Assembly (NCBI GenBank): GCA_000310025.1
Contig: FN648568.1
Span: forward strand, 1 to 64,000
Direction of reading: 5' to 3'
Source of the DNA: Ectocarpus siliculosus
Taxonomy: Eukaryota; Sar; Phaeophyceae; Ectocarpales; Ectocarpaceae
DNA: 64,000 bases
Shown: piece by piece, positions 29,015-41,289 of the stretch
How positions within the stretch are numbered: the first letter of the stretch is position 1
How the letters are laid out: each line of letters opens with the position of its first letter
The notes under the pieces: model-generated
Told to the model about the DNA's origin: nothing
What the model saw: the letters and a program-made list of their open reading frames with translations, nothing else
Database searches by the model: none
Translations under genes and position numbers: made by a program

Positions 29015-30068
29015 GACCCCGATTTATGGGAACAAAATCTTGTCGATAAATCTTGATCTTGGCCAAGATCTGTCAGTTTCACGTCTTATGGGAACAAAAT
29101 CTTCCGATATATCTTGGCCAAGATTCCTCGAGGCCCGAAATCTGCCCTTTCGAACAAATCTTGACCCAAGATTTGTCAAGTCGAGCCTTCCGACAAATCT
29201 TGAGGCGGCGTAACAAATCTTGCCTCAGTGCGGCGCGTTCACCGAAGGTCAGTCAACCTAATCGTCCATAACGCCATGAAATCTGCACGTGGCGCACTCG
29301 CAAGGGTCTCTAACGCACCCTGGCGTCACTGTGTTGGCGCCACGGGCGCCGACAGCGAACGAAAACAACCAAGGCGCGCGAAAATAATGCGTATTTGCCC
29401 TGACTCGTTCCACGTGCGTCATCACCAGTCTGTGGAGGGACCGTTCAAAGAGTACTTTATTTTGAAGTAGAAAAATAGAGCAGGAGGAACGTTTTGCCAG
29501 CACTGCTCTGTCGTGTGCGACGCTTCTATCTCTTCATCGAATCACCCCACACCCAATCCGTTTGCACCCGAGCCAAATCCGTGGGTGCAGATGACAGCGC
29601 CGGAGGTTTGACCTCGGTACGCCTGCTACATCATGAGATACGTGCATGGGTGTCATCGGCCTCGGGTTGATGCACTTTCTTGTCAGTTGGACAGCAATGG
29701 AACAGTTTTGTTTCTCCGCTTGACATGAGCTCGTGGGCAACGGATTCAATTTTGCACCCCAGGTAGGCGCCCATCGCTAGTATCCACCCACAGTGTTGAG
29801 GCAATACAGCTGGGGGAGGGATGCCCCTTTTACAACTGCGTCATGCTCCCTTTTCGCCACACCTTGGCATTTTCTGTGGACCAAGTGGCCGTTGTGGCTT
29901 TTTCAACTTCAAGCAGAAGAGAGGAACAACACGCCGCATTTTCAACATTCAAGATATTTCCCCCATAAATCGCGATACTGCAAATCTTCGCGGAGATATA
30001 TTGTGAGCAAATCTTGGGTCAAAATGCCAAGATATAATTGCAAGATTATGTTTCCATAAAGAAGGGTC
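29015..30068. mobile_element. MITE-like element with subterminal AAATCTTG repeats
   Basis: Terminal inverted repeats align well: the left end begins GACCCCGATTTATGGGAACA and the right end, read inward, begins GACCCTTCTTTATGGAAACA. The next 30-40 bp on both sides contain several (A)AAATCTTG or CAAGATTTG words. Each end is bounded by TTA (29012-29014 and 30069-30071), the 3-bp duplication typical of PIF/Harbinger-type transposons. No transposase is visible in the 1,054 bp. The family call is inference from the TTA duplication; the terminal GAC is not a classic signature. Confidence 0.65.
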
Positions 30069-30164
30069 TTATGTGCTCGTATTTACTTCCTTTTAGTTCC
30101 TCGGGTCACTCTTGGTGCTTCTTCCAACCGTAGTACAGTATGTACTTCATCAAGTTGCAATCGT

Positions 30165-30685
30165 TGCTATCGCCAAGAGCTTGCAAGAATTAATCTGTAG
30201 ATCGATCGACTATTGCCGCAATGAATGAAGGATGTCGATTGGTGACGCGCGTATTGGTTGTATGTGAGAACAAGTAAATGGTTTGAACACGAAATTATTT
30301 GCATGATTAGACTATGTATTAGGCTACCCACGAGGTGAAATGGTCGAGAGATGGTAAATGATTGACAGCATCGACCGTAGCCGCGCAACACACGTCGTCG
30401 GCCGTGCTCGCAGACGACCCACCCCACATCTGTCACACCATATGTCCCTCCGCCCACTGGGGGCGCGGGGGCCGATCCTTCCCCCTCCTGTGCCCTCTCG
30501 CTCTTCGCGAACGTCTTCACGTCTGAATTGCGTCTATATACACCGTCCCTTTTTGCACTTCTAACGTGTCGTCTTCCTTCTTCATATTCCCAACTTCCAC
30601 CCAAACCCTGACCGCCATCCGTCCGAGTATGGCTGCCCGCCCCATTGGGGGGCGGGGGGCCAATCCTTAACCCTAGTTACCTATA
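30165..30685 (-). repeat. Dispersed repeat family, copy 1 (minus)
   Basis: Complementary to 52735-53255 along its whole length at roughly 75-80 % identity by eye. The head reads GGTTAAGGATTGGCCCCCC on the minus strand. Shared blocks include GAAGACGACACGTTAGAAGT, ACGTTCGCGAAGAGCGAGAG and GGTCGATGCTGTCAA-CATTT. A head fragment also occurs at 44165-44240. No coding capacity is convincing. Confidence 0.8.
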
Positions 30686-30689
30686 CGCG

Positions 30690-32168
30690 TATGGTTATTC
30701 GTATCGCATTGAGGTATGCTTCTTCGTCGCAGGGGGTATCCCATCCAGTCATGGTCGTCGCCGTAGCCAAACGTTCTTATTCGATGTCTGGTCCACACTG
30801 CCGTACCCAAGAAAATAAAAATCGAGCTACCATTTTTGTCCATACTGCGCAGAACAGTAAGTAATGCGTCACGACACGACGACCATCCTGTGAGTACAAA
30901 ATATAACATGATATTGTGACACGATTTGACCGTACTTGCGCAATACATATTCGAACGGATCTTCCAAGACTGGCGCATACGCACTCGCAGGAAAGTTGGA
31001 AAAATACACATGAGGGTCGGAAAAACCTACACACCTGATCGCCCTCTGCTTCAGCAGTACCGCAAAACGATCCGCATCTACCAATACTGCCGCCGACATG
31101 TATCAACTTGTGCTACTGCTGTCCACGACTCCCATCAGGTACGTTCAGATTTTCCAACCGCAAGAAGAGCGCATCGTCCACACTCATTGTTGTGCACCAC
31201 GAAAGCCGGCACTATGTGTGGGTTTATGTAGCCGGACAGAGCGTCAGGTTGGCTACTACTGCTGCGCCTTCACATACGGAGAGGATTGGGCGTCGGCGGG
31301 TGGGTGCGTGCTTCTGTAGATATGCGAGAAATAGCGAAGTGTCACCACCTCTGTCGGGGTGAGGTATCTATTTTGGGGACAAATTCATGTGAAAAGGGGT
31401 CATCTGTTGTCGTAGCACGACCAAACAGGTGTGACGAAGAGAGTGATCCATCTTTCGTTCTCCTCGGATGGCAACAGGTCGTCAACCAGTGCCCACAATC
31501 TCTGCATTGCGTTAAAACGTAGAGGTATTTCGCCTTCCCGGGAATCAAACGGGGCACCTGCATCGTGTATTAGAGCCATTTTTCCACCATGGGATAAAGG
31601 GAAAAAATGTCGATCTTCGCGCTCCGCGTTTCATTACTGTTAGTTGTTTCGTTCCCAGCAAAGCTCTTACCGGATCGGTCTTGTTACCTTCGGACGACAC
31701 CTTAATTTCATCGGTCAGATCGCCAGATGTAAGATTTTCCGCAAAAGTAAAGCAAGAGGGTCTCCAGGGCCGTCAAATCCGAATGTCGGAATGGGCGAGC
31801 TTCGCTTACCGGACAGAAGGGCGGACGATTGACATCCGTTTCGCACAGCTTGGGGATGTTTTCCAGAGGCAAGAAGTGAGCCGCTGTCTTGTAGGCGATT
31901 CGTCCAGCTCGCATGGCGGAAGATCCATAAAGGAATCCGGGTGCACTCGTCCTCCATTGCGGCATTCAGCGGGAAGCCCCGGTTGATTCATTCCTGGAAT
32001 CTTGTGTTTATGTTGCCCCTTTTTCGAGGAACAAGCGGCACGAGGCATGATTCACACTTACATTAGTGTCCATGCCTGCTATTCTTGGTTTGTAAACGAC
32101 ATACATTATTTCGGGGTTTACTCTTGCATGTGGCATACGATGAAGGTGCATACGCAGGACCGTCTCAC
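30690..32168. other. No supported gene
   Basis: Overlapping frames of moderate length on both strands; none shows a domain. The lower part may hold late exons of the minus-strand gene beginning at 33424. Confidence 0.3.
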
Positions 32169-33424
32169 GTAAAAGTGTAGGAAAACATCCGCGTAGTGAT
32201 TGCCGTCCGCGGTATTGTTGAACAGTTCGAACTCGTAACATGGCGCAGGGACGTTCGGGTGCACCATCAATCCTCCAAGCTGACACCTGTAGATTTTGTT
32301 ATACATCAATCGAAAGAGAAATCATAGTAGCCCCGGCCAACCATGGGAACGTATTTACACTCCACAGTAGTACGTCCGCTGGACAAATGTAAAGCATGCG
32401 CCTTGATTATGAAAAAAAAAGTACGTCGGGCAAATCCCAGGAACATGACAACGAACCGGATGAGAATGGAAGCACCACAAATCCGCACACCTCGCGAAAC
32501 ACCATTTTGGGATTCAGAATACCGTACCATGGAATGGAGAAAAGGACGACACGACGATAACGGGCCGCTCAGTATTCCCAAGAACACCACCAGCGACGGA
32601 CCATCGCCGTCATCCGGGCCCCCTAAATCACTTTGGCATGGTTTAGGTCATACACAACGGCTTTCGCACCATGGGTTGTTGAAGCTTCCGCAAAGCTCGA
32701 TCGCAAGCGCCGGTACCATTCTTCCCATCCAAGTTGTGGCACTTTTAGGTTCTTTAGGTTGGGGTCGGACAAAACACGTACGGCGAACAGACGAAAACAG
32801 ACGACAACATCGATCAACTCGGGGTGTTCAGAAAACACTGCTACACAGATGTTGCATATTTCCGGGAAGATTAAAGGAAGACAACCGCTGGTTCTGGAAC
32901 GAAAAAACAAACTGAAGGGAGTCGTCCTCCCACCAAACTCCCACACAAAGAGGTTTCGTCGTTTCTCAGGCGAGTGTACAACGCTGAAATTGCCGTATGG
33001 TACATACCGCCGAGTGCAAGAAGAGAAATTCCTTGTCGTTGTTTCCACACGCCACCTAAACCTGAGCGTTTCGCAAAGCAACAGACGGTAGAGAACGCAC
33101 TTAGTGGTTGCGAGGACCTGGTTGGAGGCGACCGGCCAGAGGATAGCTCCAGCGTTTCCAACAACACCACCGTCGTGCTCCTACAATCGAGCGATCGGCG
33201 AGAGCGATAGACAAACGAAAACAGCAGGTTAAAGCGAACAATGAAGGTGCCTGTTTGGTTCATACGTTGACCTGGCCCCGTAGATGAAACACTTAGCATT
33301 ACACGCACGCCTGCCTTCTCGATTACTCACCAGGGCTTTCGATAAACGGCCTGTCGACAGGCTGTATCGAGGTTTCCTCATGCGGTTCCTTAAGCAGTCT
33401 TGTACTCTCTCCATCGTTCGCCAT
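32169..33424 (-). CDS. Unrecognised multi-exon gene, partial exon set
   Basis: Several splice-bounded open blocks lie on this strand. An exon from about 33424 down to 33331 ends at CCTG/GTGAGT. The next, 33180-33062, follows a GATTGTAG acceptor, joins in phase 0 and reads EHDGGVVGNAGAILWPVAS. Another, 32286-32169, sits between CTACAG and GTGAGA and reads YEFELFNNTADGNHYADVF in one frame. An open block at about 32760-32626 reads LGWEEWYRRLRSSFAEAS and YDLNHAKVI. The last two blocks faintly recall the histidine-phosphatase half of PPIP5K/VIP1 inositol kinases, but I see no RHG motif, so I do not assign it. The exon order between 33062 and 32286 is not resolved. Confidence 0.3.
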
Positions 33425-33429
33425 GGTCC

Positions 33430-34230
33430 TTACTGAGACACTATCACATCGAACCGTACAAATGCGGCGGGTGTTTCTTGTTGGTATAGGTCAACGCCGC
33501 TTCATCACACGCACACTTTGAAGCTTCCTTCAAAGCAGTGTACGAACTCTGTCCAGATACCAGCAAACCACTGTGCAATTGCTCACGGGTCACTGTTGAC
33601 GACCTCGGTTGATAGGTTCGAGTTTGTTGAGTACCTGGCTCGTCGAAACAAGCGAGGAAATACTCGTTTCGGAAGCGGAAGAACAGTGAGCCCGGAATTC
33701 GTGTCGATGTGCAGGAAACGCTTGGAGAACGGAAAAAAACGACAGGAGCCCATTCGTGTACGCTTCACGTCGTAGAGGGTTTCGCAACCGTGTTGTATCG
33801 CATAGTACAACAAAACCCTTGACGACGACCCGGACAACCGCAGGGTTTAGATGAAGGCCCTACACCCCTGTTACCGCGTTCATTTTCTCGCCAAATGGCT
33901 TCGATCCCCGGATCCACAGTCTACTGTTACAAAAATGAACCGGCAAGACTGACGCTGCGGTATACGGTTGGGGTACATATTGGTCCAAGTGTTCAAATCT
34001 CGACTGTAATGCTGTCCCACCGCATCGTCGATACCTGTCACTCGTCGCCGCTGATTCATCAACCTCGCATCTCTCTCTTAAAGCCGGCGTCGCTTTGGAT
34101 AAACTTGCCTCGTGTCTCGAACGTCGACGTCCGAGTGGATCCTCCATGACTCCGATGCGGTGCCAAGTGATGCCTCCGGATAATGTAGCCGTTTCGTGTT
34201 GCCGGCACCGCCAGCGGTCACAATGAATAC
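33430..34230. other. No supported gene
   Basis: Short overlapping frames on both strands. Nothing assignable. Confidence 0.35.
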
Positions 34231-34370
34231 TGAAACGATGGCCTTCAGAACCTTTGCCATCGTGTCGTCGGCTGTAAACGGAAACCCAACAGCGACAACA
34301 AATTGTGTGATTTCTTTCAAGGAGACACTACCAGAACCATCCGTCTCAACATGACCACGAAGGACAGGTT
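34231..34370 (-). pseudogene. EF-hand exon fragment
   Basis: The minus strand reads GHVETDGSGSVSLKEITQFV followed by a FPFTADDTMAKVLKAIV helix. The 12-residue loop E-T-D-G-S-G-S-V-S-L-K-E has acidic or oxygen ligands at 1, 3, 5 and 12, with Gly at 6 and Val at 8. It fits a calcium-binding EF-hand apart from Glu in place of Asp at position 1. A possible donor (TCA/GTATTC) lies at 34230. The upstream side abuts the LTR-like repeat at 34371, so the exon appears cut by an insertion. The partner hand was not found. Confidence 0.5.
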
Positions 34371-34645
34371 TGTTTAAGGCGTAGACAAAGGCGTAGACCA
34401 AACCAACCGAGGTTTATTGAAACAACTCGAATTGCCATACTGTTTATATTGGGGTATCCGGAACGCATTGCGTACTGCGGGGCCCCCTCGGTCGAGAGGA
34501 GGAGTCGCATATGTTACCATTCTGTTCAAGCTTTGTGTCCACAGAGTCTTAGCGTGCCAGAGACATAGTATCGCAGAGACAACTAGCGAAGTGGTCTTCT
34601 AGTGGTGTGCCAGCCTCTGGAGCTGACAGGAAGTGGAGTCTTTTC
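34371..34645 (-). repeat. LTR-like dispersed repeat, minus copy
   Basis: Inverted counterpart of 21475-21750, about 85 % identical by eye over 240 bp, including the AATAAA and TATAAA words. It directly borders the EF-hand exon fragment. Confidence 0.55.
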
Positions 34646-34904
34646 TTGCCTCCTCTTCCAGTTGGGAAATCGGGCTACCCGAGCTACAGCAGTCGTAACT
34701 GAGAACTCGGGGTCCCGAGATGGGACGAGAGCGGAAGGAGAGCAAGGACGCCAGGCGCCGGCAGGTGTGGCATCTAGGGCGCAACACTGAGCGGTATGTG
34801 TTGTGATGTGATGACAATGTGGGATGATGTGGGAAAAGAGCAAAACCCACAATGTGTTTTGGTGTGTCAAAAAAAAAAGGAGAGACACAACCGCAACGGA
34901 GTGT

Positions 34905-36420
34905 TCTGCACCACACACATAAATAGTGTGTGGCGGGCGTGGTTGGTGGGCGTGTTTTCGCAAGAGCGCTACTTGCCAGGGTTATTGCCTGTGTGGCGAT
35001 TCACGCATGAATACAGAGGGTATGAATGCCGGCACCACACACATAAACAGTGTGTGGCGGCCGTGGTTGGTGATCTTGTTTTCGCAAGAGCGCTACCTAT
35101 TAGGGTTGTTTCCTGTGAGTGATTCCCGCATAAATACAAAGAAAGTGTAAAGACCGGAACCACACACAGGAAAAGTGTATGGCGGCCTTGGTCGGTGGGC
35201 TTGTTTGTCAACAGCGCTACTTACCGGGGTTGTTGCCTGTGGGGCAATTCACGCATAGTTACAGAAAGTGTAAATGCGGGAACCACACACATACATAGTG
35301 CGTGGCGGCCGTGGTCGGTGGGCTACTTACCAGGGTTGTTGCCTGTGGGGCAATTCACGCATGAATACAGAAAGCGTGAATGCCGGAACCACACACATGA
35401 AAAGTGTGCGGCGGCCGTCGTTGGTAGGCTTGTTTGTCAATAGCGCTACTTACCGGGGTTGTTTCCTGTGGGCAATTAACGCATGAATACAGAAGTGTGT
35501 GAATCCCGGAACCACACGCATGAGAAGTGTGTGGCGGCCGTGGTTGGTGGGCTTGTTTGTCAACAGCGCTAACCCTAAGGGTTGTCGCCGGTGGGCGATT
35601 CACGCATGAATATAGAGAGTGTAAATGCCGACACTATACACATGAATAGCGCGTGGCGGCCGGAGTTGGTGGATATGTTCCGTTTTTCAACAAGCGCTAC
35701 CAACGAGAGTTGCCGCCGGGGGTGATTCACGCATGAATACAGAGAATGTAACTGCCCGAAACCCACGCATGAGTAGGGGTGGCGGTCGGAGTCGGTGGAC
35801 TTATTTGTTTTCAACAAGTGCTACCTACGAGAGTTGTTGCCTGTGGGGCGATTCACGCACAGGTACAGAGAGCACTGGCAGAACCATACACATGAACAGT
35901 GTGAGGCGGCCGTGTTTGGTGTACTTTTGTTTTCATCAAGCGCTAACTACTGTACGAGACTTGTCGCCGGGGGCGATTCACGCACAGACATAGAGAGTGT
36001 AACAGCCGGAACCACACGCATGAGTAGAGAGTGGCGGCCGGAGTTGATGGACTTGTTTTCGCAACAGCGCTACATGCCTCCTCGAGTTCTCGCCTTGGGC
36101 GATTTACGCAGTCTGTTTATGCCAGAACCAAACACACCAATCGTGTTTGGCGGCCGTGGTTGGTGAGCTTGTCGTTTCTGAACATGGCTATCTACCAGGG
36201 TTGTCGCGTGGGGCGATTCGCGCAGGTCAGTTTCGCCGGAACGTAACACATCAATCGTGTTTGGCGGCCGTGGCTGGTGAGCTTCGTTTTGAACAGTCGC
36301 ACCTGCCAGGGTTGTCGCATGGGGCGATTCACGCAGTTTTTTTTTGTTTTTATGCTAGTACCGATCGTGTGTGACGGCCGTGGTTGGTGAGCTTCTGCTG
36401 CCTACCACACCACGAAATAG
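34905..36420 (+). repeat. Satellite array, about 105-125 bp units
   Basis: About a dozen units. The consensus order is GTGTGGCGGCCGTGGTTGGT, GGGCTTGTTT, CAACAGCGCTAC, AGGGTTGTTGCCTGTGGGGC, GATTCACGCATGAATACAGA and GCCGGAACCACACACATGAA. Units diverge steadily toward 36.4 kb, where the sequence turns into MGR-type variants. Open frames crossing the array are periodic artefacts. Confidence 0.95.
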
Positions 36421-37075
36421 ACCGTGTACCAGGTAGGCTTCTATTTCTGCTGCTACATAGACGAGTATATTGCCGTCGGTAACGGTGATCGGTCGCTGGA
36501 TTTCTCGCACTATTGCCAAAGACCGAGCCTATTGACAGATGACTTGTGCAATCTATTGCAAATTGAAAGGCCTGTCAAATGTCACGATAGACATCGTTGG
36601 CAACAACAGACTTCGAAGGCTTCCTTCCGGTAGACATTGCGGGCAGTATTAGAAGAAGCCTTCGAACATGTTCTCGTTGCAAGTGGATATCCTTTACGAC
36701 CTTGAGGACAGATTGCTCGAGATAACGACGATCGATGTTGCGTTTCGATATATATCGGTAGCCCGCTCAAGAATCTACTGCAGTAAAACGATGTATATCG
36801 ATGACATATGATGAACCCAGTGGCAATGGCTTCCGAGAAAACCGGCGAACGTCGGTTGCTATGCACAATTCATATCAATAGGCACCATCGAAATCTGTTA
36901 CGGTTGACATAAGATATCGACGGAACCTTTTGAATAATTTGTTGTCCTTGACAAGGGAGGTCGAAAGGAGCTTTCAAAATCTACTGTTTTGGACAATGGA
37001 TATCGGGACAAACCTCTCAAAATCTATGGTCCCCAACAAGGGATGTCGATATTTGATGTTGTCACTCGTGGTCCA
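36421..37075. other. Spacer between satellite blocks
   Basis: Not satellite. A local duplication of about 35 bp (AAAATCTA-, GGACAATGGATATCGGGACA and CAAGGGATGTCGATAT words) lies at 36945-37060. No gene is supported. Confidence 0.4.
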
Positions 37076-38580
37076 TTGTAGCAACCTACCAGGGTTGTCG
37101 CATGAGGCGGTTCGTCAGATCAGTTTATGCCGGGACCAAACACATCAATCGTGTTTGGCGGCCGTAGCTGGTGAGCTTCACTTTGTACAGTGTTTCCTAC
37201 CAAGGTTGTGGCCTGGGGAGATTTTGCCAGGGTTGCCGCATGGGGCGATTCTCGCCGGTTTGTGTATGCCGGGACCAAACACACCAATCGTATTTGGCGG
37301 CGGTGGTTGGTGAACGTCATTTTGGAACAGTGCTACTTGTCAGGATTGTCACATCGGGCGATTCACACACATTTGTTCATGCCGGAACCAAGCACATAAA
37401 TCGTGTTTGGCGACCGTGGTTGGTAGCTTCTTGTTTCTGAACATGGATATCTACCAGGGTCGTCGCATTGGGCGATTCACGCAGATCAGTTTATGCCGGG
37501 ACCAAACACATGATTCGTGTCTAGGGGCCGTGGTCGGTGAGCTTGACCGCAACAGTGCTACGTACGAGAATTGTCGCAGATTGACGCAGACTTGTGTATG
37601 CCGGCACCGGACGCATCAATCGTGTTTGACGGGCCAGGTCGGTGCTTCGTATTGACCAGTGCTAACTAGCAGGGGTTCCGCAGTGGGCGACTCAAGCAGA
37701 TATATTTCTGCCGGGATCGTGATTGGCGACCGTGGTTGGTAGGCTTGTTGTTTTCGCAGCAGTACATACCAGAGTGTCGCATCGTGCGGTCTACGCAGCC
37801 CATTCTTTTGCGGGGACCACAAATATCACTTGTGCTTGGCGGTCACGAAGTTTGCGGCATATCACAGATGTCGCTTTGCACGGTTCACGCAGCCATGAAT
37901 GAATCACGAGGAAAAAAATCTAAGTAGGCGACGGAACTAAACACGTCTACAATGTTTTGAAGATAGGGTGGGAGCGTTAGGTTTTCGAAGCGATGCCAAC
38001 TGCGATGGTCGCGCTTTGACGATTCACGCGGTCTTACCATCCATTCATATTGTGCTCGGTCAGTGTCTGCCGAAACAAGACACATCAATCGTGGCTGGCG
38101 GTGGTGCGGTAGTTGTTGCAACGATGTTGCCTACGGAGGCCGTCGCATTCGTGTGATTCCTGCAGACATGTCGATCACAACTTGGTTGCCAGTATCTGCT
38201 TACACCACCCAATCTAACGTGTCCCAGTCTTATCATGGTGATTTCTGCCAGTGGTGATGGAGCTCCGGTTGCAAAACGCTGTCTAATGCGGCCAGCGCAT
38301 TCGCAAAAAAAAAAAAAAATGGCAATCATGGCAATTAAAATATGTTTTCAACATTGCCACTGCGAATCACATGAATTTGTGATTGGCGACTATGATTTGT
38401 AGGCTTGGTTTCGAACAGTGCTGACAGGGTTTTCGCAGTGGGCGATTCATGCGGATATATTATGCCGACAACCAAACACATGAGTCGTGAATGGCGGCCG
38501 TGGGTGTGGGCGTGTTGCTAGCAACAACAGTGCTTCCCGCGGTTGTCGCATTCGAGCGATTCTCACTATCCAGTAGAATC
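37076..38580 (+). repeat. Diverged continuation of the 34.9-kb satellite
   Basis: Units keep GGGGCGATTC, GCCGG(A/G)ACCAAACACAT and CGTGTTTGGCGGCCGTGGTTGGT, with spacing of about 105-130 bp. They decay progressively, and isolated unit pieces continue to about 38900. An A14 run lies near 38306. Confidence 0.85.
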
Positions 38581-38899
38581 ATGAACATGGTGTGGATTTG
38601 TCAGTATCCACCAGGACAAAACAACCAACATTCGTTGTTGGTTCTGTGGTAGGGCCGCCTGTTTCATACTATAGTGCCGTTCCTGCGGCCGCCGAGTTTG
38701 TGCGATTACGCCGTTGTTCATGTATATCGTGCAGATGATATGCAATCGGTATGTGCCGGGGCGAAACACATCAATCGTGTTTTGGTGGCCTGGTTTGGGG
38801 GGGGGCTTATTTCAACAGCACTACCCACATTTACACAGTCGGCATTCGTGCGATGTACGCACGAAATCTTTAAACGCCAATTTTTCCGCTATTCGCGTG

Positions 38900-41160
38900 G
38901 ACGAAACGCATCAACTCGGTTTCGTCTTGCTCTGTTGCTTGTTGTGAAAGGGAGCGCTTGCACACTCGCAGATGGCGATTGAATCGAGGTCACGCCTGGG
39001 CAGGGCGGCAGGATGCGGGCGGACCGGTGCGTGGGGTTCGTGGCCGGCAACGCCAGGTGTTTCCTTTCAGAAGCCATGACGGCGGATATGTCCGCCGGGT
39101 GCCCCACGCCGCGACCACGCCGCGACCGTCTTCATGGGAGCCAGGGCTTACGCCCGCTCGGGGAGCAGCAAGGCGCCCGTGCCGTGCACGGTCTTCTCGG
39201 CGGACCGCAGACCGCGGCCTAGGGGCGGCGGTGGAATCAAAAAGATGTTATTGAAGGGGTCGCCGAGAGCTGAGTGAAATAAAACACACGGCCGAATGAG
39301 GGCGGCCCGACGGCATGGCAATAAGGGCTGCAGCGAGATTTAAGGCACAAGCGAACTCAGACCTGATGGACGACCTCATCGGGTCCTCAATCGCGGAGCG
39401 GGGCAGCTGGTCGATGCGGCGGCGGTGTGTAGGAAGCCACCCGTATCACCGCCGGGTGCCGATTATTCCTGCCGTCGTCACGCCGGAGTGGTCGGGGTTC
39501 TCCTCGTGCATCGCATCAGGCGATCCAAGAATCGGGATGAGGTTAACGACCCATGATCGGGATACAGAGCAGACGGTGGAGCAGTTGCTCTGGTGGTGGC
39601 GTCGTTGTCATGTTGTGCAACGTTGCCCGATGACGCGCCGTTAACACCCTGTCTTAGTCAAAGGTTGTGCAGTGGAAGTTCTGAATTATGCTCAAGCCCG
39701 CGGAGCTTCGAGGCAAATAGTTACGAAATAGGGGTGAATCCCAGAAACTAACGCGCGCTGCACCATTTAGCTAAGGATTTGGGAATTTGCTGTCTATGGC
39801 TGTTGGGGGCAAACATTGGAACGAGTATCCCGAAGGGCGGGAAGATGAAGTCAGAGGAATGTGCAGGAGCCGCCCACAGTGGAGGACTCGCAAGGGGTGT
39901 CCCGTTCGGTACGACATAGCGAGTCGGGAGGCAATCGGGGGAAATCACTGTGTGCGGTAGGTAGGCAGAAACAGGAGCTAATCCCACTCCACGAGTAGTG
40001 TCATGATGACCTCGATGTTGGCGAAGAAAATGGTAGGGTACCATTTTAGGGACTTGGTCATCTGAGACTACTGTGTGCAGTAAGATTGGTTCCCTCCACC
40101 GCAGGAGAGGGCACCCTCAGTTGCTGTTTGGAGGGAAGAGAGAGACAGTCTTTATTGGGAGAGAGGCAGAGGCACGATAGAAAGGCCGCAGAAACGTGTC
40201 TGCGGGAAATGTGCTCTCTGCCAGTTTGGTATCTCTCTCTTCCCTCGGGCGGTAGAAAATATTTATAAATGCAATTCGAAAGAAAACAATAAAGGCGCGA
40301 TGTGATCTAAATTCGTTGATGCTAGAAAACCAAATTACAGCCTATATGCGACATATAGACAACCTGTTTGTGTCGATTCGCGTTTCCACGAGGAGGCCAG
40401 AAGTGTTGACGGTTGTAGTTCGACAGCGTCTTGACATACACATTTTTTTGTCTTAACTTCACATCGGCGTCTACAGCATTTGTGCCGGTCGCTCCAACCC
40501 ATGGTCACGCAGTGATTTGGGTTCTCAACAGAGTACTGACCTACGGCCCCCCGGGGGTCACGTGAACGATGTGTGTATCATGGATACGATACGCACGGGG
40601 ACCCTTTTGCCTGGCACATAAATCTTTCAACCTCTAATTAATAAGGTAAGCAGAGACAGAGTGCACTCCTGTAGACGCAAAGCTATCTTCACCCATAAGC
40701 GATGAGGGCAGCCGCGACAGGACGGTAAGCGCAGACAGGGTCATAGGGTTGATGCGTGGTCGTGGTGCGGTCGGTAGGGCAGGTAAGGATTGTAGAGCTC
40801 GAAACGATCAGTCGGCAAGCCGCCTAAACTTTTCTGTTTTCAGTAGTCTATGTTCGAATGATCAGTGAAAATGGTCGGTGAGAGGGCTTGTAGACCCATA
40901 GCTGGTTATTGTCCTTCTGTACCTCTCTTCCCCGTTCCCAATGTGAGCCTTGCCGGCTCACTACAGCTCCTGAGCTTTCTCCGAAATCCCCACATGTACG
41001 CCCGACGAACTGCGCATACCTACCTTTGCAGCAGTTGCGCTTCAGGTTTGGGCGAGGGTATGTGGGCTGTGATGATAGTGTGTGTGTTACTACTGTATGT
41101 TGGACTCGTCTATGCTGCTAGCGCTGTGTAGTATAGCTACTGACACGATGAGTGCTGAAT
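38900..41160. other. No supported gene
   Basis: A 109-residue plus-strand frame (39315-39644) and a minus-strand frame (40044-39748) are the longest; neither has a domain. A GGCCCCCCGGGGGTC near-palindrome lies at about 40543. Confidence 0.35.
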
Positions 41161-41289
41161 TTTCAATTTGGGTGTGTCTAAATCCCCCCCCGTCTGTATC
41201 TCCACCCACAAGGCGCCAATCGAGCCAGGACATGGACGGCCGTGTTGCTGTGATGTAAGGCTATGGCGAGACCCACCGAACAGCCGAAA

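Noticed and set aside
31700-32300. Histidine acid phosphatase gene
   Set aside because: Only a faint ELF...Y pattern; no RHG or HD motif found.
34905-36420. Periodic ORFs across the satellite
   Set aside because: Unit length sometimes divides by three, so frames persist; sequence is satellite DNA without domains.
39660-39770. tRNA-like stretch ending TGCACCA
   Set aside because: A GGGGTGAATCCC T-arm-like word is present, but no acceptor, D or anticodon arm pairs.
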